Origin: Gigaspora margarita
Lineage: Eukaryota; Glomeromycota; Glomeromycetes; Diversisporales; Gigasporaceae
Direction of reading: 5' to 3'
NCBI GenBank assembly: GCA_009809945.1
Contig: WTPW01000557.1
Span: 59,552 to 123,551, forward strand
DNA length: 64,000 nucleotides
Shown in pieces: positions 1-11,400 of this stretch; position 1 is the first letter of the stretch; each line of letters opens with the position of its first letter. The notes beneath the pieces were generated by a model that was not told the origin of the DNA, ran no database searches, and worked only from the letters and a program-made list of their open reading frames with translations. The position numbers were made by a program, and so were the translations under genes.

Positions 1-133
1 AACTGAAAGATTCAGTTTAGATCTAGAAAGAGACCAATATTCGTAGGCTCCAAGGTAATTTTCCATATATATCATTATCCAACACTTAATATTAATAAGA
101 CGTTCAAATAATAATAATACAATTTTGTTATAA

Positions 134-2122
134 TCAATTTGGGTTTTCAGATCTTTTAATCAACTTTTTTAGTTGTGCTTCTTTCATTTTAAATGTTTCT
201 ACTTGTAATCTAATACGCGAACACTCTCTTTTACATTCTACTACATCAATTTTTGCTTTTATATATGCATCAATATAAGTAAAAAAATTCGTTAACGAAT
301 TTAAATATTCTTTTGCTCCTTTGATTTTTTGATTAATCGGCTAATAATATATAAAATTTAATTAATATATAGTGTCAAAGTGTTACTTATATTTTATAAA
401 GAAAATAGATAAATATAATTACAAATTCAAGTAATTTTTCCATTTGTCTTCTGATTATTTTCCATTCGGCATTCATCAAGATTCCCTTTTGATCATCGGT
501 TTCAAGACTAATGATATCCAAGTACTTAATTATATTATTTTTTTTGTTTTTTTGTATAATTTCAGTGATCTAAATTGTAAACTTACATTTTTACAAGTAA
601 ATCAACATTCATTGATTCAATAATTTCACTATCTATCGCCATATAAGTTTCCGAACGGTTAATTCCATTTCCAAGTTTTCCAATTTCCTTTATCTTTTTT
701 GTGATTTGTATTATGCTATATACATCACAAAGTACCATATTGTTTATCTTAATATTAATTAAATCTGATACTTTTTTTGCAGTTTCAATTAAGTCGATTA
801 TGCCATGAGGCTGAATAATAATCATGCCAACACATAAAGACATTTCAATAATAGCAATTACTAATTCTTTTTTTGTTTCCGATTTCATTTTATCTTTCCA
901 TACTTCAATTTCTTCTGAGAATTCGAGTCGCCTGGATTTAATTTCATCTTTGCTTTTCTAATATCAAACATAAATATTATTTTTAATATAATATATATAT
1001 ATATATTAAAGAATATTATAGCATACCTCAAGAATATTTTTTGTTGTTTCCAATATTTCAGTTGCTGATTTAAAACGGCCATTTTCTTCTTTTTCGAAAA
1101 TTTCATGTGATTTTGTCAGATAATTACAATTAGATAACATTGACTCTAACTTTTCAATTTCCATTTTATTATTATTTTTATTATTTAAAACTTTTGTATA
1201 ACTTTTTTTGTAAGATTCTGCAGTCTTCATAAACTTCCTAATTCGCTTATAAAATTGCTTCTTATCAAGAAGCGGAACAAAGGATCTTTGATTTTTTGTT
1301 TCTTTTCTTTCATTTAAAAGTTTATATTGTTCAAGCATCGTTAATCCATGATGATATAATTCTTTCGCTTCTTTTGATTGTGAATGTTTGGTTATTTTAT
1401 CAATCCATGTAAAAATAGATCGTGCAACTTCTGGTTCATCATAAAATAATGCACAAGCAATTTGCAAAGAGAATTGTAATATTTTATTGAATGGCTCTTT
1501 TTGAAGAATTTTGGTATCAAAAATTTTTATATTAATAAATTCTCCTTTATGTAAAGAGAGAGATCCACCAATATATTGACTATTAACTTTAAATAATTTA
1601 ATAATATTAGACGACTTCATAGAAACATTGAGGCCTGTTGGCATATCCATAGTATATATCACTAGTTTAAACGAGAATTTTTTCTCATTATTAACAATAA
1701 TTTTACATCCCGGTTTAATTTCAACTCTCCTTGCAACTATCAATATAATACTATCTCCTTCTAAAGTTGAAATTTCAAAGTCTTTTGAAAGTTGAATTAC
1801 ATCACTAAAAATTCGAATAATTCGAGCTCTTATATGAGTTTTAAAAATTTCACAAAGGTCAACGACCAAATCACTTTTTAAAAACTTTACTAATAAAATA
1901 AAAATATTTTAGTTTCTAATTTTATCGGATGATATAACCAGACAATTTTAGTATTACCTGTAAACTTGACTGCTGTAATTCTGGCTCGAACGGGATTTCA
2001 AAGAAGGTTAGTATATTATTATTCTTCCAATCTTTAAAATTATCATCACAATCTCCCAATTTATTTAAATTTTTTAATTTATACTTCTCAGACATTTTTA
2101 ATCTCTTAAACCACTGTGTCAA
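134..2122 (-). CDS. Hypothetical five-exon protein (about 561 aa)
   Basis: I do not recognise the function. The model is complement(join(134..340, 423..507, 587..957, 1027..1884, 1958..2122)), 562 codons including the TGA at 134-136. All four introns keep the frame: sizes 82, 79, 69 and 73 nt, donors GTAATTAT, GTAAGTTT, GTATGCTA and GTAATACT (listed from the lowest coordinate up), acceptors TATTATTAG, TATCATTAG, TGATATTAG and TAGTAAAG. The start is the first ATG of the exon (MTQWFKRLKMSEKYK); the second Met, ten residues in, is an alternative. Residues 56-341 form one long exon. Its first half looks globular (SDLVVDLCEIFKTHIRARII, then a stretch around VARRVEIKPGCKIIV). Its second half and the later exons are rich in Lys and Glu and probably helical or coiled-coil. 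No signal peptide or membrane segment is evident. The intron sizes and signals are a useful reference for the unusual locus at 5.4-14.2 kb. Confidence 0.75.
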
Positions 2123-2301
2123 ATTGTATGATATAAATTTATAAGAAATTTTGTGCTATAAAGGGTATTTTATGCAGTAAACTCCGGAAGTCGTATCGTA
2201 CGTATTGTTAAATTGGTCGATCGAATGTGTTACATAATTTTTGTGAATAATTTTTAAAATACAATTTATGCAATTTATGCGAATACGTGATAAAAAATAG
2301 A
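2123..2301. other. Upstream region of the minus-strand gene
   Basis: This is the short AT-rich gap between the start codon of the hypothetical gene and the foldback element at 2304. It presumably holds that gene's promoter, but I see no clear TATA box or other site. Confidence 0.3.
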
Positions 2302-2303
2302 TA

Positions 2304-3433
2304 CTGTCTTCCTCCTCTATAATCACGCGGTTTGTTGCAGCAAAAATGGAATGGTGATTATAAAGAGGTGAGATTATATAGTAATACCTATATAATCACT
2401 GTGGTTTATATTATGTGATTATAGAAGTAAATATTTTAATCACAAATATCATAGTTGCTACATATAAAAGTCCAAATTATACTAAGTGAATCAACTTTTA
2501 TGCATTAAGTAAAGTTGTTTGGAATAACAAATTACACATATTCTAAAATTTCATATAATTTGGACGAACTTCTATTAATTAATTTCTTTATTTTATTTTA
2601 GACGAAAAAAAATAAATTATTTTTTTGTTCAACATATCATAACAAAACAAATTAATAATAGTTTGTCAAGTTTGTCAAAATTCCAGAATATGTATAATTT
2701 GCATGTTCAAACAGCTTTCTTAATGTGTTAATCGATTTACTTAACATAGATTCCCGAAAATAAGCTACCCTTTGTTTTGACCAAAAACTTATTTACCCGA
2801 AAATAAGCTACTCCCACGATTGATAATAGTCACTACATAGTAAAGTCCAAATTTTACTATGCAAATCGATGATAATCGCTTAAGTAAACTTATTAAGAAG
2901 ATCAAAATACACATATAGTAAACTTTTTAGCAAATTAAAGAACATTTTATTATTTGACTTTTGACTTTTACGTTCGACGAAAAAAGTAAAATTTTTTAAA
3001 AAAGTATATTCGACGAACGCAAAAATTAAAAGTCAAATAATAAAAAATTTTCCAATTTGGATAAAAATTTCAGAGTATATGCATTTAGATCTTCTGAACA
3101 AGTTTACTTAAGCGATTATAATCGATTTATTTAGAGAATTTGGACTTCACTACGTAGCAACTACTTGCGATCGCTAAAAACTAAATTTAAACAAAATATA
3201 GCTTACTTTCGGGAATCTATAATACTAAAATTTAGACTTTTATATATGATATTGTGATTATATAAGAGTATTTTACTAATAAAAAATCTCAAAAAGCTTC
3301 TAAAAACTGTGATAGTGATTATAAGCTATTTGTGATTATATAAAGGTATTTTATATACAAAATGGTAGTTAAAATTTTGTGTGATTATATAGAGGTTGTG
3401 ACTATAGAGGAGGTGATAGTAGAGGAGAAGACA
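2304..3433. mobile_element. Foldback MITE, CTGTCTTC-end family, with nested palindrome
   Basis: The ends are inverted copies (CTGTCTTCCTCCTCTATAAT at the left, a matching GAGGAGAAGACAG end at the right), each flanked by TA as in Tc1/mariner-type insertion. Inside, about 2750-3220 is a second, near-perfect palindrome with arms containing AAATAAGCTAC and GCTTAAGTAAACTTATT. A related copy of the inner palindrome lies at about 51270-51660. A short element with the same outer ends lies at 38066-38246. No coding capacity is seen, so this is non-autonomous. Confidence 0.7.
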
Positions 3434-3436
3434 GTA

Positions 3437-4118
3437 TTTGCTAAGTTCATGCATCCATGATTCTTATACTCAAATATATCCAGGCAGTTACATTATTTGA
3501 CTCTCTCCCAAAATTGATGGTAGTATCGGCGTTACTCCCTAGATTGGGAGAGCAACACATATGCATGCGAAAGGTTATGCATGATAGATATTTTATTAAT
3601 GGAATCAGGTTTAATAATTGGTTGTTAGAGAGTAGGATCATTATGTTTAATAAAGGTGGTCGAATTAGATACATTATTTTTCTAACCATAATTTTTTTAT
3701 CTTCTCTTCTTTATTGTTCTTCTTCCCCATATTATATATGCATGTACGGCGCAAGAAATCTAAAACCATTCATCATTTTTCCTAAACTAGTTCCTTAGAA
3801 ACACAAACAATCAATTTTATGTATGTACGTACGTTCAAGCAAGAAATCAGTTATTTTTTTCTCACACTAATTCCATATAAATGGTAACAATAAACTTGGA
3901 ATGCTTACTAATCTATTCTATATATGCAGGCATCTAAATCCGTTAATCTTTTCATACGCCAATTCCATAAAAGCAACAACAATAATCTTGGAATGCTTAC
4001 TAATTCGAACTTCTGTATTTTCGCGAAATGTTATCAGTTATTACACCCTGTGCGTTATTCCGAGAAAATTTAAAAGCTATTCTTTTCCCACGCCAATTTT
4101 GCGGAAGCGATAACAATA
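3437..4118. other. Unassigned region
   Basis: There are open frames of 70-113 codons on both strands, overlapping antisense, without recognisable motifs. A tandem-like phrase (AATTCCATAAAAGCAACAAC-type) recurs near 3870, 3960 and 4090. I see no supported gene. Confidence 0.3.
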
Positions 4119-4310
4119 ATTGCGGCAGTTGAAGATGAGATTGGCTAAAGCTGAGATCTTTAAATATTTTAATATTAAATTTTAAAAATTTTTGAGGCCT
4201 TTTTTTTAAAGTTAAGAGTTTAGGGTTAGTTTTATTAATAAAAGATTATAATGAATTTTAGTAGATATTATAGATTTACTTCAGCCTATCTCAACTTCAG
4301 CCGTTGCAAT
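4119..4310. repeat. Short inverted-repeat element
   Basis: The terminal arms ATTGCGGCAGTTGAAGATGA and TCTCAACTTCAGCCGTTGCA are imperfect inverse complements and enclose an AT-rich middle. It is probably a MITE. The target duplication is not clear. Confidence 0.5.
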
Positions 4311-5453
4311 AATTTTAAAAGTCCTCACCATTATCTGATTTTAGATAATGCACCAATGCTTTATGTTTTACCTAATTCAGTTCCAATTCATAAATAACAA
4401 CTTAGCTTGGCTTTAACTGCTTCGTGAACATATGTACATACGTACTGAACATTGCGATAAATCAAGTTTTTTTTTTGAAAAATAAAATAGTAATTTGTCA
4501 TTGATTTAGATGGAGTTTATTTATTTAAATTTCAAATATTCCTAATTTTACATCTAGACTTATTATTTCTATTTAGTGGGATCCAATTTCGTTACTTCAG
4601 TTTTACATAAGTGTTACACTAATTTTAAACCAATTAATAATTTTCTATATGACCCGTTGACCCGGTCGTGACCCGGGCCAATACTTTGACCCGTCCGGTT
4701 TATTATTTTCCGACCCGGGCCATAGTCTAGAGCATAGGTAATGCAAAACGAGAAACGAACTTTGTGTGGCATTATATAAAATTCATTGGTTTATTACTTT
4801 TGTCAATCGCACATGTATTTGTAATGCAAATAAAGATTATAGTCAATAAGAGTAACATTATACGGGGCATATGTGGACGTGTAGAAATTATGATGGTGCA
4901 TAGTATAATTTGTAAAAGAAAAACATTCTTCAAGCTGATTATTTTTCTATAATCTGTTCTTACTTAACACGGAAAATAACATTTGTGACTCAACCCTAAC
5001 CACTAAAAACCTTGTGAACCGCATGTACAATGCTATTAAAAAAATTAGAAGTTTTCATACATGAAGTACTACATAACCTTGTTCTATAGCATTAGTTCGT
5101 ATCACCGACGTTATATCCGTACGTACATATGTACACATACAGATATCAATTGTTTCTATAATAGCAATTAGTATTAAATTTTATTATTATTCTTTTTTTT
5201 TTTTTGTCGTGTTATTAGAAAACAAATTTATTGACTTCGACTTGAAGTTGGACATCTAACTGGTATAATTTATTAAACATTTAAATGACTTATTGATGTG
5301 CTACAACACTTATCACTAGAATTTTACAAATAGGAAATCGCTTATTTGTTATGTATAAATGTTGAATCTGATAATAAGATTTTAAGAATTTTATATTTAT
5401 TTAATTCTAATTCAAATCAATATAGATTATATTTGGCTATTTCCAAACTAAAA
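4311..5453. other. Unassigned AT-rich region upstream of the micro-exon locus
   Basis: I see no gene. There is a GC-richer patch at 4640-4730 (repeated GACCCG words, ending near GACCCGGGCC). The last few hundred bases would contain the promoter of the locus starting at 5454, but no promoter motif can be supported. Confidence 0.3.
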
Positions 5454-5464
5454 ATGAGTGAAGG
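5454..5464 (+). other. Proposed first coding exon of the micro-exon gene
   Basis: ATGAGTGAAGG with A at -3 is followed directly by the donor GTAATAAGT and an 81-nt intron to the first triplet (CTG, 5546-5548). Its 11-nt length sets phase 2. Joined to the first six triplets it reads MSEGWNVIA. The choice of this ATG rests on its position one intron upstream of the array; an untranslated or longer first exon cannot be excluded. Confidence 0.45.
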
Positions 5465-8400
5465 GTAATAAGTTTATGTGTGCTTTTTACTTTCTAAAAT
5501 CAGTGCAAAAAGATCCATAACTAAATTTAATTACTAAATTACTAGCTGGTGAGTAAAGCTTAATTTTCGAGAAATATAATAACTTTGATTATATATTTAT
5601 ATATTAAATAAAAAGGAAGTAAGTATAACATATTTTATCAAAAGAAAGAAAAATAAAATATTTTAATTATTTATCCACGCCATATTGTTAGTGTGTGAGT
5701 ATAAAGCTAGTTTTACGTATCAGAAAGGGTGTTATCAGAATCAAAATGCTTTGAATAAAATAATACTGTATTATATTATGTGTCAAATTTCTAGAATGTA
5801 AGTAAGAAAGTTTGCATTATTTCATTTTTAAGTTGATTCAAAATCAATTAATATAAATTTAATCTGCAAAATCATTAGTGCGTGAGTAAAAAGTTTATTT
5901 TTTAAGAGAACATTTCACAATCCTAACCACTTAAATATATGTTAAATTAATAGCGCGTAAGTATAAATTTATTTTATTTTAGGATCTATGTATTAACAAG
6001 ATATTTACAAGCAGAATTTGTTATTACATTGTGTAAGTACTGTATAAAGTTGTATTATTACAGTCAGACAAATATATTTAATCTGTTTGATCTTGATTTT
6101 TGTATAGGCGTAAATATAAAAATTTAATTTGCTTTTATATATTGAAAAATTTAAAGTTGATTGATAATTTATCCCCATAAAATACTAGAATGTAAGTATA
6201 TAATCCAAAAAAATCCGTATGAAGAATTTTTACATACATTAATTATTTTTGTTTATTTATTAGTCCGTAAGCATCCAATCTTATTTAAATCGGAGGTTTA
6301 TAACTATTTACTCATTTACTTACGCGTATTATCTTGAATTGTCAGTTTGTGAGTATAAGTTCATTAACTTTGAAGGTTCTAATGTGTTATAAAATTATTC
6401 ATTTATCTCAAACTGAATTCTAGAAGGTTCTAATGTGTTATAAAATTATTCATTTATCTCAAACTGAATTCTAGAAGGTTCTAATGTGTTATAAAATTAT
6501 TCATTTATCTCAAACTGAATTCTAGAAGGTTCTAATGTGTTATAAAATTATTCATTTATCTCAAACTGAATTCTAGAAGGTTCTAATGTGTTATAAAATT
6601 ATTCATTTATCTCAAACTGAATTCTAGAAGGTTCTAATGTGTTATAAAATTATTCATTTATCTCAAACTGAATTCTAGAAGGTTCTAATGTGTTATAAAA
6701 TTATTCATTTATCTCAAACTGAATTCTAGAAGGTATATATGAAACAATTGGTACTATCAGTTTAACATCTTTAAACTAAACAAAATTATATTTAAATTTA
6801 TGCATATCATTAAGTTAATTCATTTAGTGTTACAAGCTGATTAAATTTTTATGGCTAGGCTAAGCCGTTAAATTTTTAATGGCTTAGCGGTTTAGCCGAT
6901 AGTATAGTGCTGATCCAAAAATAGGAGCTACATGATTAACATTAAAAGTTGGTTCTACAACCAAAATTTATAATGAAAAGTTTTCCTTAACATAAAGGCA
7001 CCCAATAAAGATAGATTAATAGTTCGCCGACTAATGAAACTATTAGCTGACTAATTGGCTGATTTGATCGGCTTAGACTATCTTTTGTACTTGCATAAAT
7101 CAATAATTAATTTAAATAATTATGATTTATTGCTTTTGTTATGTTCCGAACTAATATAGAGATCGATCCATTGCGATAAAACTGAAAATTAATACATGTT
7201 TCTAAGTTGAGAAAATCTTGTATAATTAAAGAAATCCTATAGTAGTTACACTATAAAGTTTAGGAATTGGCATTATTAGCCATTATTAGCCGGCTAGGCA
7301 AACTATCAGCTGGCTAAGCGGCTAAGCTGCCAGCTAAGCGGCTAGCTTAATCGGCTTGGAACACTAAATTCATTAATCACATGAAATTAGTTGGTAGGTG
7401 TAAAAATGTATAAAAATGGTATGCACTTCTGAATAACAATTTTATTGTGTCGAAAATTTAAGGTAGCTGTAATAATTAAAATTCAATGTTCAGAACAGCT
7501 TTAAATTTTAAATATAAAATCATTATTCAGTGATTATAGCATACCTTATTCATTCAATAAATTAAGTACAACTATCTATCAAAAAATTATTTGGTAATGA
7601 CTGCGAAACATAGTTTAAACCAAATTTAATTAATAGATATATTTTAATATGCAATTAAAGTTTACATTTAAATTTATCCATTGATTCTTACGTTAAATTA
7701 TTAGTGCGTGAGTATGACAGCTATATCCGTTTATTTAAAATCAGTCAAATTATTTTTAAGCATGCATTCAAATTACTAGAACGTGAGTATAAGATTATTT
7801 TTTAAAATTAGATTTTAATGGAAACTTACACTAATTTATATAATTAGTGTGTGCATATGAAAATCATTTTTTTACAATATTTTATGACGAGTATCGAGAT
7901 TTAAATTATTATTGTGGTAAAATTATTAGTGAGTATGTATAATGCACATTTGATAATACATGCCAAGGGAAAACCTGTAATTCTTGATTTTCGGATCATT
8001 TACTTCATCTTGATCTTACGATTAGAATACCTACAACCAAACTACGTAATTAAAGGTATGGTGCAAGACATCTATACTCAACAGTTGCACGAGATGTTTC
8101 AATTTTTCAAATGGCTATAACTTTTTATCTAAGAAGGTTTAAAAAAATCTGACCGGTAACTTTATAGAGCTATATCAGCTTTACATATATACCAAATATC
8201 TTTTCAAAATCCCATCACTGTAAAAAGTTTTGGCGATTTGAAAATTGAAATTTTATATATAAAATTTATAAATTTACGTATAAAATTTCAATTTCAAATC
8301 GCTAAAACTTTTTACAGTGATGCGATTTTGAAACGATGTTTGGTATATATGTAGAGCTGATATAGCTTCATAAAGTTCCGGTTAGATTTTTTTAAAACTT

Positions 8401-11400
8401 CTTAGATAAAAAGCTATTTGAAAAATTGAAACATCTCGTGCAACTGTTGAGTATGATGTCTTACACCATAGGTACATGCACAGGCTGCAGATTTTTTTTT
8501 TTAACTTGAACATTTATGAAGATTTGTCCATCCCACATACCATAATGCAGAAAGCTAATCATAACATTATTCGGTGCTGTAACCAATATTCGAAGTGTTA
8601 AACTTGAAATTCAAAAATTACAGGCTTTAGCATGGAAATATTCATATTAATTACTTATTCATTGATTATTAACTTACTAGGGAGTGAGTATAACGCAATT
8701 GCATTTTTTTTTAATTAAAATTTGCATTTATGCATAGAATTAAATTATTCATTACCTGATTAAATTACTAGAAAGTAAGTGTAAAATTTAATATTATTTT
8801 AAATTAACCAATATTCATGACCCACTAAATTATTTTTCTTTTATAATTCTCAATTACTATCTTGTGAGTACATTCTCTTGAAATTAATTCGTACTAAAAG
8901 ATCTTAATGTATATCTGTTGAAAATTTTGCCGAATTTCCAGAATGTGAGAAATTTAATTTATTTCATATGGTTGAAGTTGAAATTTGAGATATAATCTGT
9001 AAATGCCATATCATATTCGACCGCGACATTTCTTTTTTTTTTTTTTTTGCTGAGACGTATTTTTGTCACGAGATTACGTGCCAAGGTTATTACACGCTAA
9101 TATAGTATATCAGATAACATGATATGTATTGCGCATATGATTTAAAGCTCAGTGTTAATGTCACTCATAACTGTGTAGCAGAGCGTGACGTTAAAAGGAT
9201 ATTTCTGTTTTTCGTCTATGCTCAATATTTACATGTACATACTGTACGTATCGAAACATATAACTATGTATAATAAAATAAATCTGCCAATCGATTGATG
9301 CTGTGGATGGATTTATATCTTTATTTGGGTCATTAGACCATTTCAACTTCAGTCGGCACTTATTTTTAAAATGTATAATATTAATATCGTATTAATTTTA
9401 GTCGGTAAGAATAAATTTCTATTTCTGTTCATTTACTAATATTATATATATTCACATGAGTTTAAACCACTGTAATTAGAAGGTGAGCATGAAATCTATA
9501 TTATAAGTATACAATATTTCAATATAAATTATTCTCGTTAAATAATCAGTTTGTAAGTATATTTTTACGTTTATTTTATGAAAAATACATGTTTACCATT
9601 AATTTTACTGTATTTTCTGTTAATCATAATCAACTCTAGGGAGTGAGTCAAAAGTTTTTTTATTCGTTTTAAAATTGGAATGCTTTAATATTTATATATT
9701 GCAATAAATTATTAGTTTGTGAGTAGAAACTTGATAGAATCATTACATTTCATTTTGAAATTTAAAATTAATATATGCTATAAATTATTAGGGAGTATGT
9801 ATAAACTTTATTTAAAATCAGATATCAAAAAATTTTATGCGTTTTATTAAATCTCTCGTTAAAAACTAGAGAGTGATTTTAAATTACATTTGCTATTTTG
9901 CGAAAATATGTGTATTATTAGATTTATTTATTCTGCTAAATTGTTAGAGGGTATGTATAAAAATATTGCCCTTTGTTATAAAGTCTGTATGCTTGAGAAA
10001 ATTTACATGTACAATGAATTAATCATTTGCACACGTCAAATTATTAGAGAGTACGTATAATGTTTATCAATATCTGTATAAAGAGAAATTGTACTTACCA
10101 TTATTTGTTTCTTTATGCAAAAATGCATCTAAATTATCAGCGTGTAGGTTAAAGTTCATTATTTCTATTCACTTTAAGAATGGATTATTAATAAATTTTA
10201 AATTGTTAGCTTGTGAGTACGATGTCATTATTTTCTATTTATAATTTTTAAGTATTAAAAAACTTACACGCGTTAAAAATACTTGCATGTGAGTATGACT
10301 CCTAAGATCAATGCAAACGATTAAAAGTGCTATTCACCTTTTCTTATTAATTATTAGGAGGTAAGTAAAATAGTTTTACGTAAATTAAATTGAAACATCG
10401 AATAATCCATATACTTTATTTATCTTACTAGAGAGTGAGTGAAGGTTCATTTTTTATTTAATTTTATGCTGTGAAGGAGGTTTAGATTTGTTTATTTTCC
10501 TTTTATCTTTAGGAAGTAATTATAATATTACTGTATTACTCAAGTACATCTAAGCTTAAAAAGGTTTATTTATATTTACTTAAATTGTTTAAATTATAAG
10601 TGTGTAGGTGTAAATTTTCTATTATTTAAAATTTAATTTAAATAATCAAACTAATTTTCATGTTAATATTAGTTTGTAAGTATGAAACTGGTTTGTTATT
10701 TTAAATTTTAAAATTTATTCAATTGTACTTATAATACTCTCATATTACATCATTAGAGGGTTTGAGGAGTAAGTATAATATATTTTCATAAAATCAAATA
10801 TTAAAAAAAATTTACCATTGAATAGTACTGAATTGACTATATTATAATAATTAGTCGGTAAGTATGTGTAATTTCTAGATCTTGGACATTATTAAATTAC
10901 CGATGTTATCTAGTAGCATATACACTCTACCCTCATTATAGAGTACAAACTATTACTATATATTGGATATCCGTTATAATACACATATGATAATATCATA
11001 ATTTTAAAATGTCTATAGAATTATTACATTATATTGAGAGGTTCGTTTTAATGAAGCCCACTATAATGAGGGCAGAGTGTAAGAGCAATTTTTATCTGAG
11101 TCCAATTCCATAAATTTATTTAAAGCTATTGCATCTGAGGAATTATCAACTCTTACCAAATTGCAGTTCGTGAGTATAACTTTACAGTTTAGAGTCTATA
11201 ACATCAAGAAAACTTTTGTATACTGCTGAATTGTATATTTTCTTTTTAAAATATTAGGGAGTGAGTATAAAGTTATTTATTTAGTTGTATTTTTCTCAGT
11301 TTGAGAATTTGAGTTAAATTGCTTTAAATCATTAGCTTGTAAGTAACAATTTTTGTAATAAAGTAAAATTTAAACATAGATTTCACTTATTTTTATTAAA

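Larger units (their letters stand above)
5546..7932 (+). other. Triplet exons, 5' block
   Basis: Starts of intact triplets: CTG 5546, GAA 5616, TGT 5692, AAT 5795, TGC 5879, CGC 5954, AAT 6189, TCC 6264, TTT 6346, AAG 6730, TTG 7391, TGC 7705, AAC 7780, TGT 7848, TGA 7930. Irregular members: a donor GTAAGTACT at 6033 whose aligned acceptor position reads CAT instead of AG (the nearest CAG would give an 18-nt exon, 6015-6032); a 2-nt GC at 6108-6109; and CT or GTAGCT ending at 7468 before GTAATAAT. The irregular lengths make the frame uncertain in this block. Confidence 0.6.

Noticed and set aside
885..1106. 73-codon minus-strand frame
   Set aside because: It spans an intron and reads exons of the five-exon gene in a wrong frame.
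3618..3633. TTGTTAG-AGA-GTAGGAT, same layout as the micro-exon units
   Set aside because: A single isolated match 1.8 kb upstream of the first exon without neighbours at intron distance; expected by chance in AT-rich DNA.
3447..3798. Overlapping antisense frames of 80 and 113 codons
   Set aside because: No motif, no splice structure, and composition that does not distinguish either strand.
9178..9190. Possible triplet AGC at 9182 between GCAG and GTGACG
   Set aside because: The donor deviates from the consensus and the distances to its neighbours (over 200 nt) do not fit the series.
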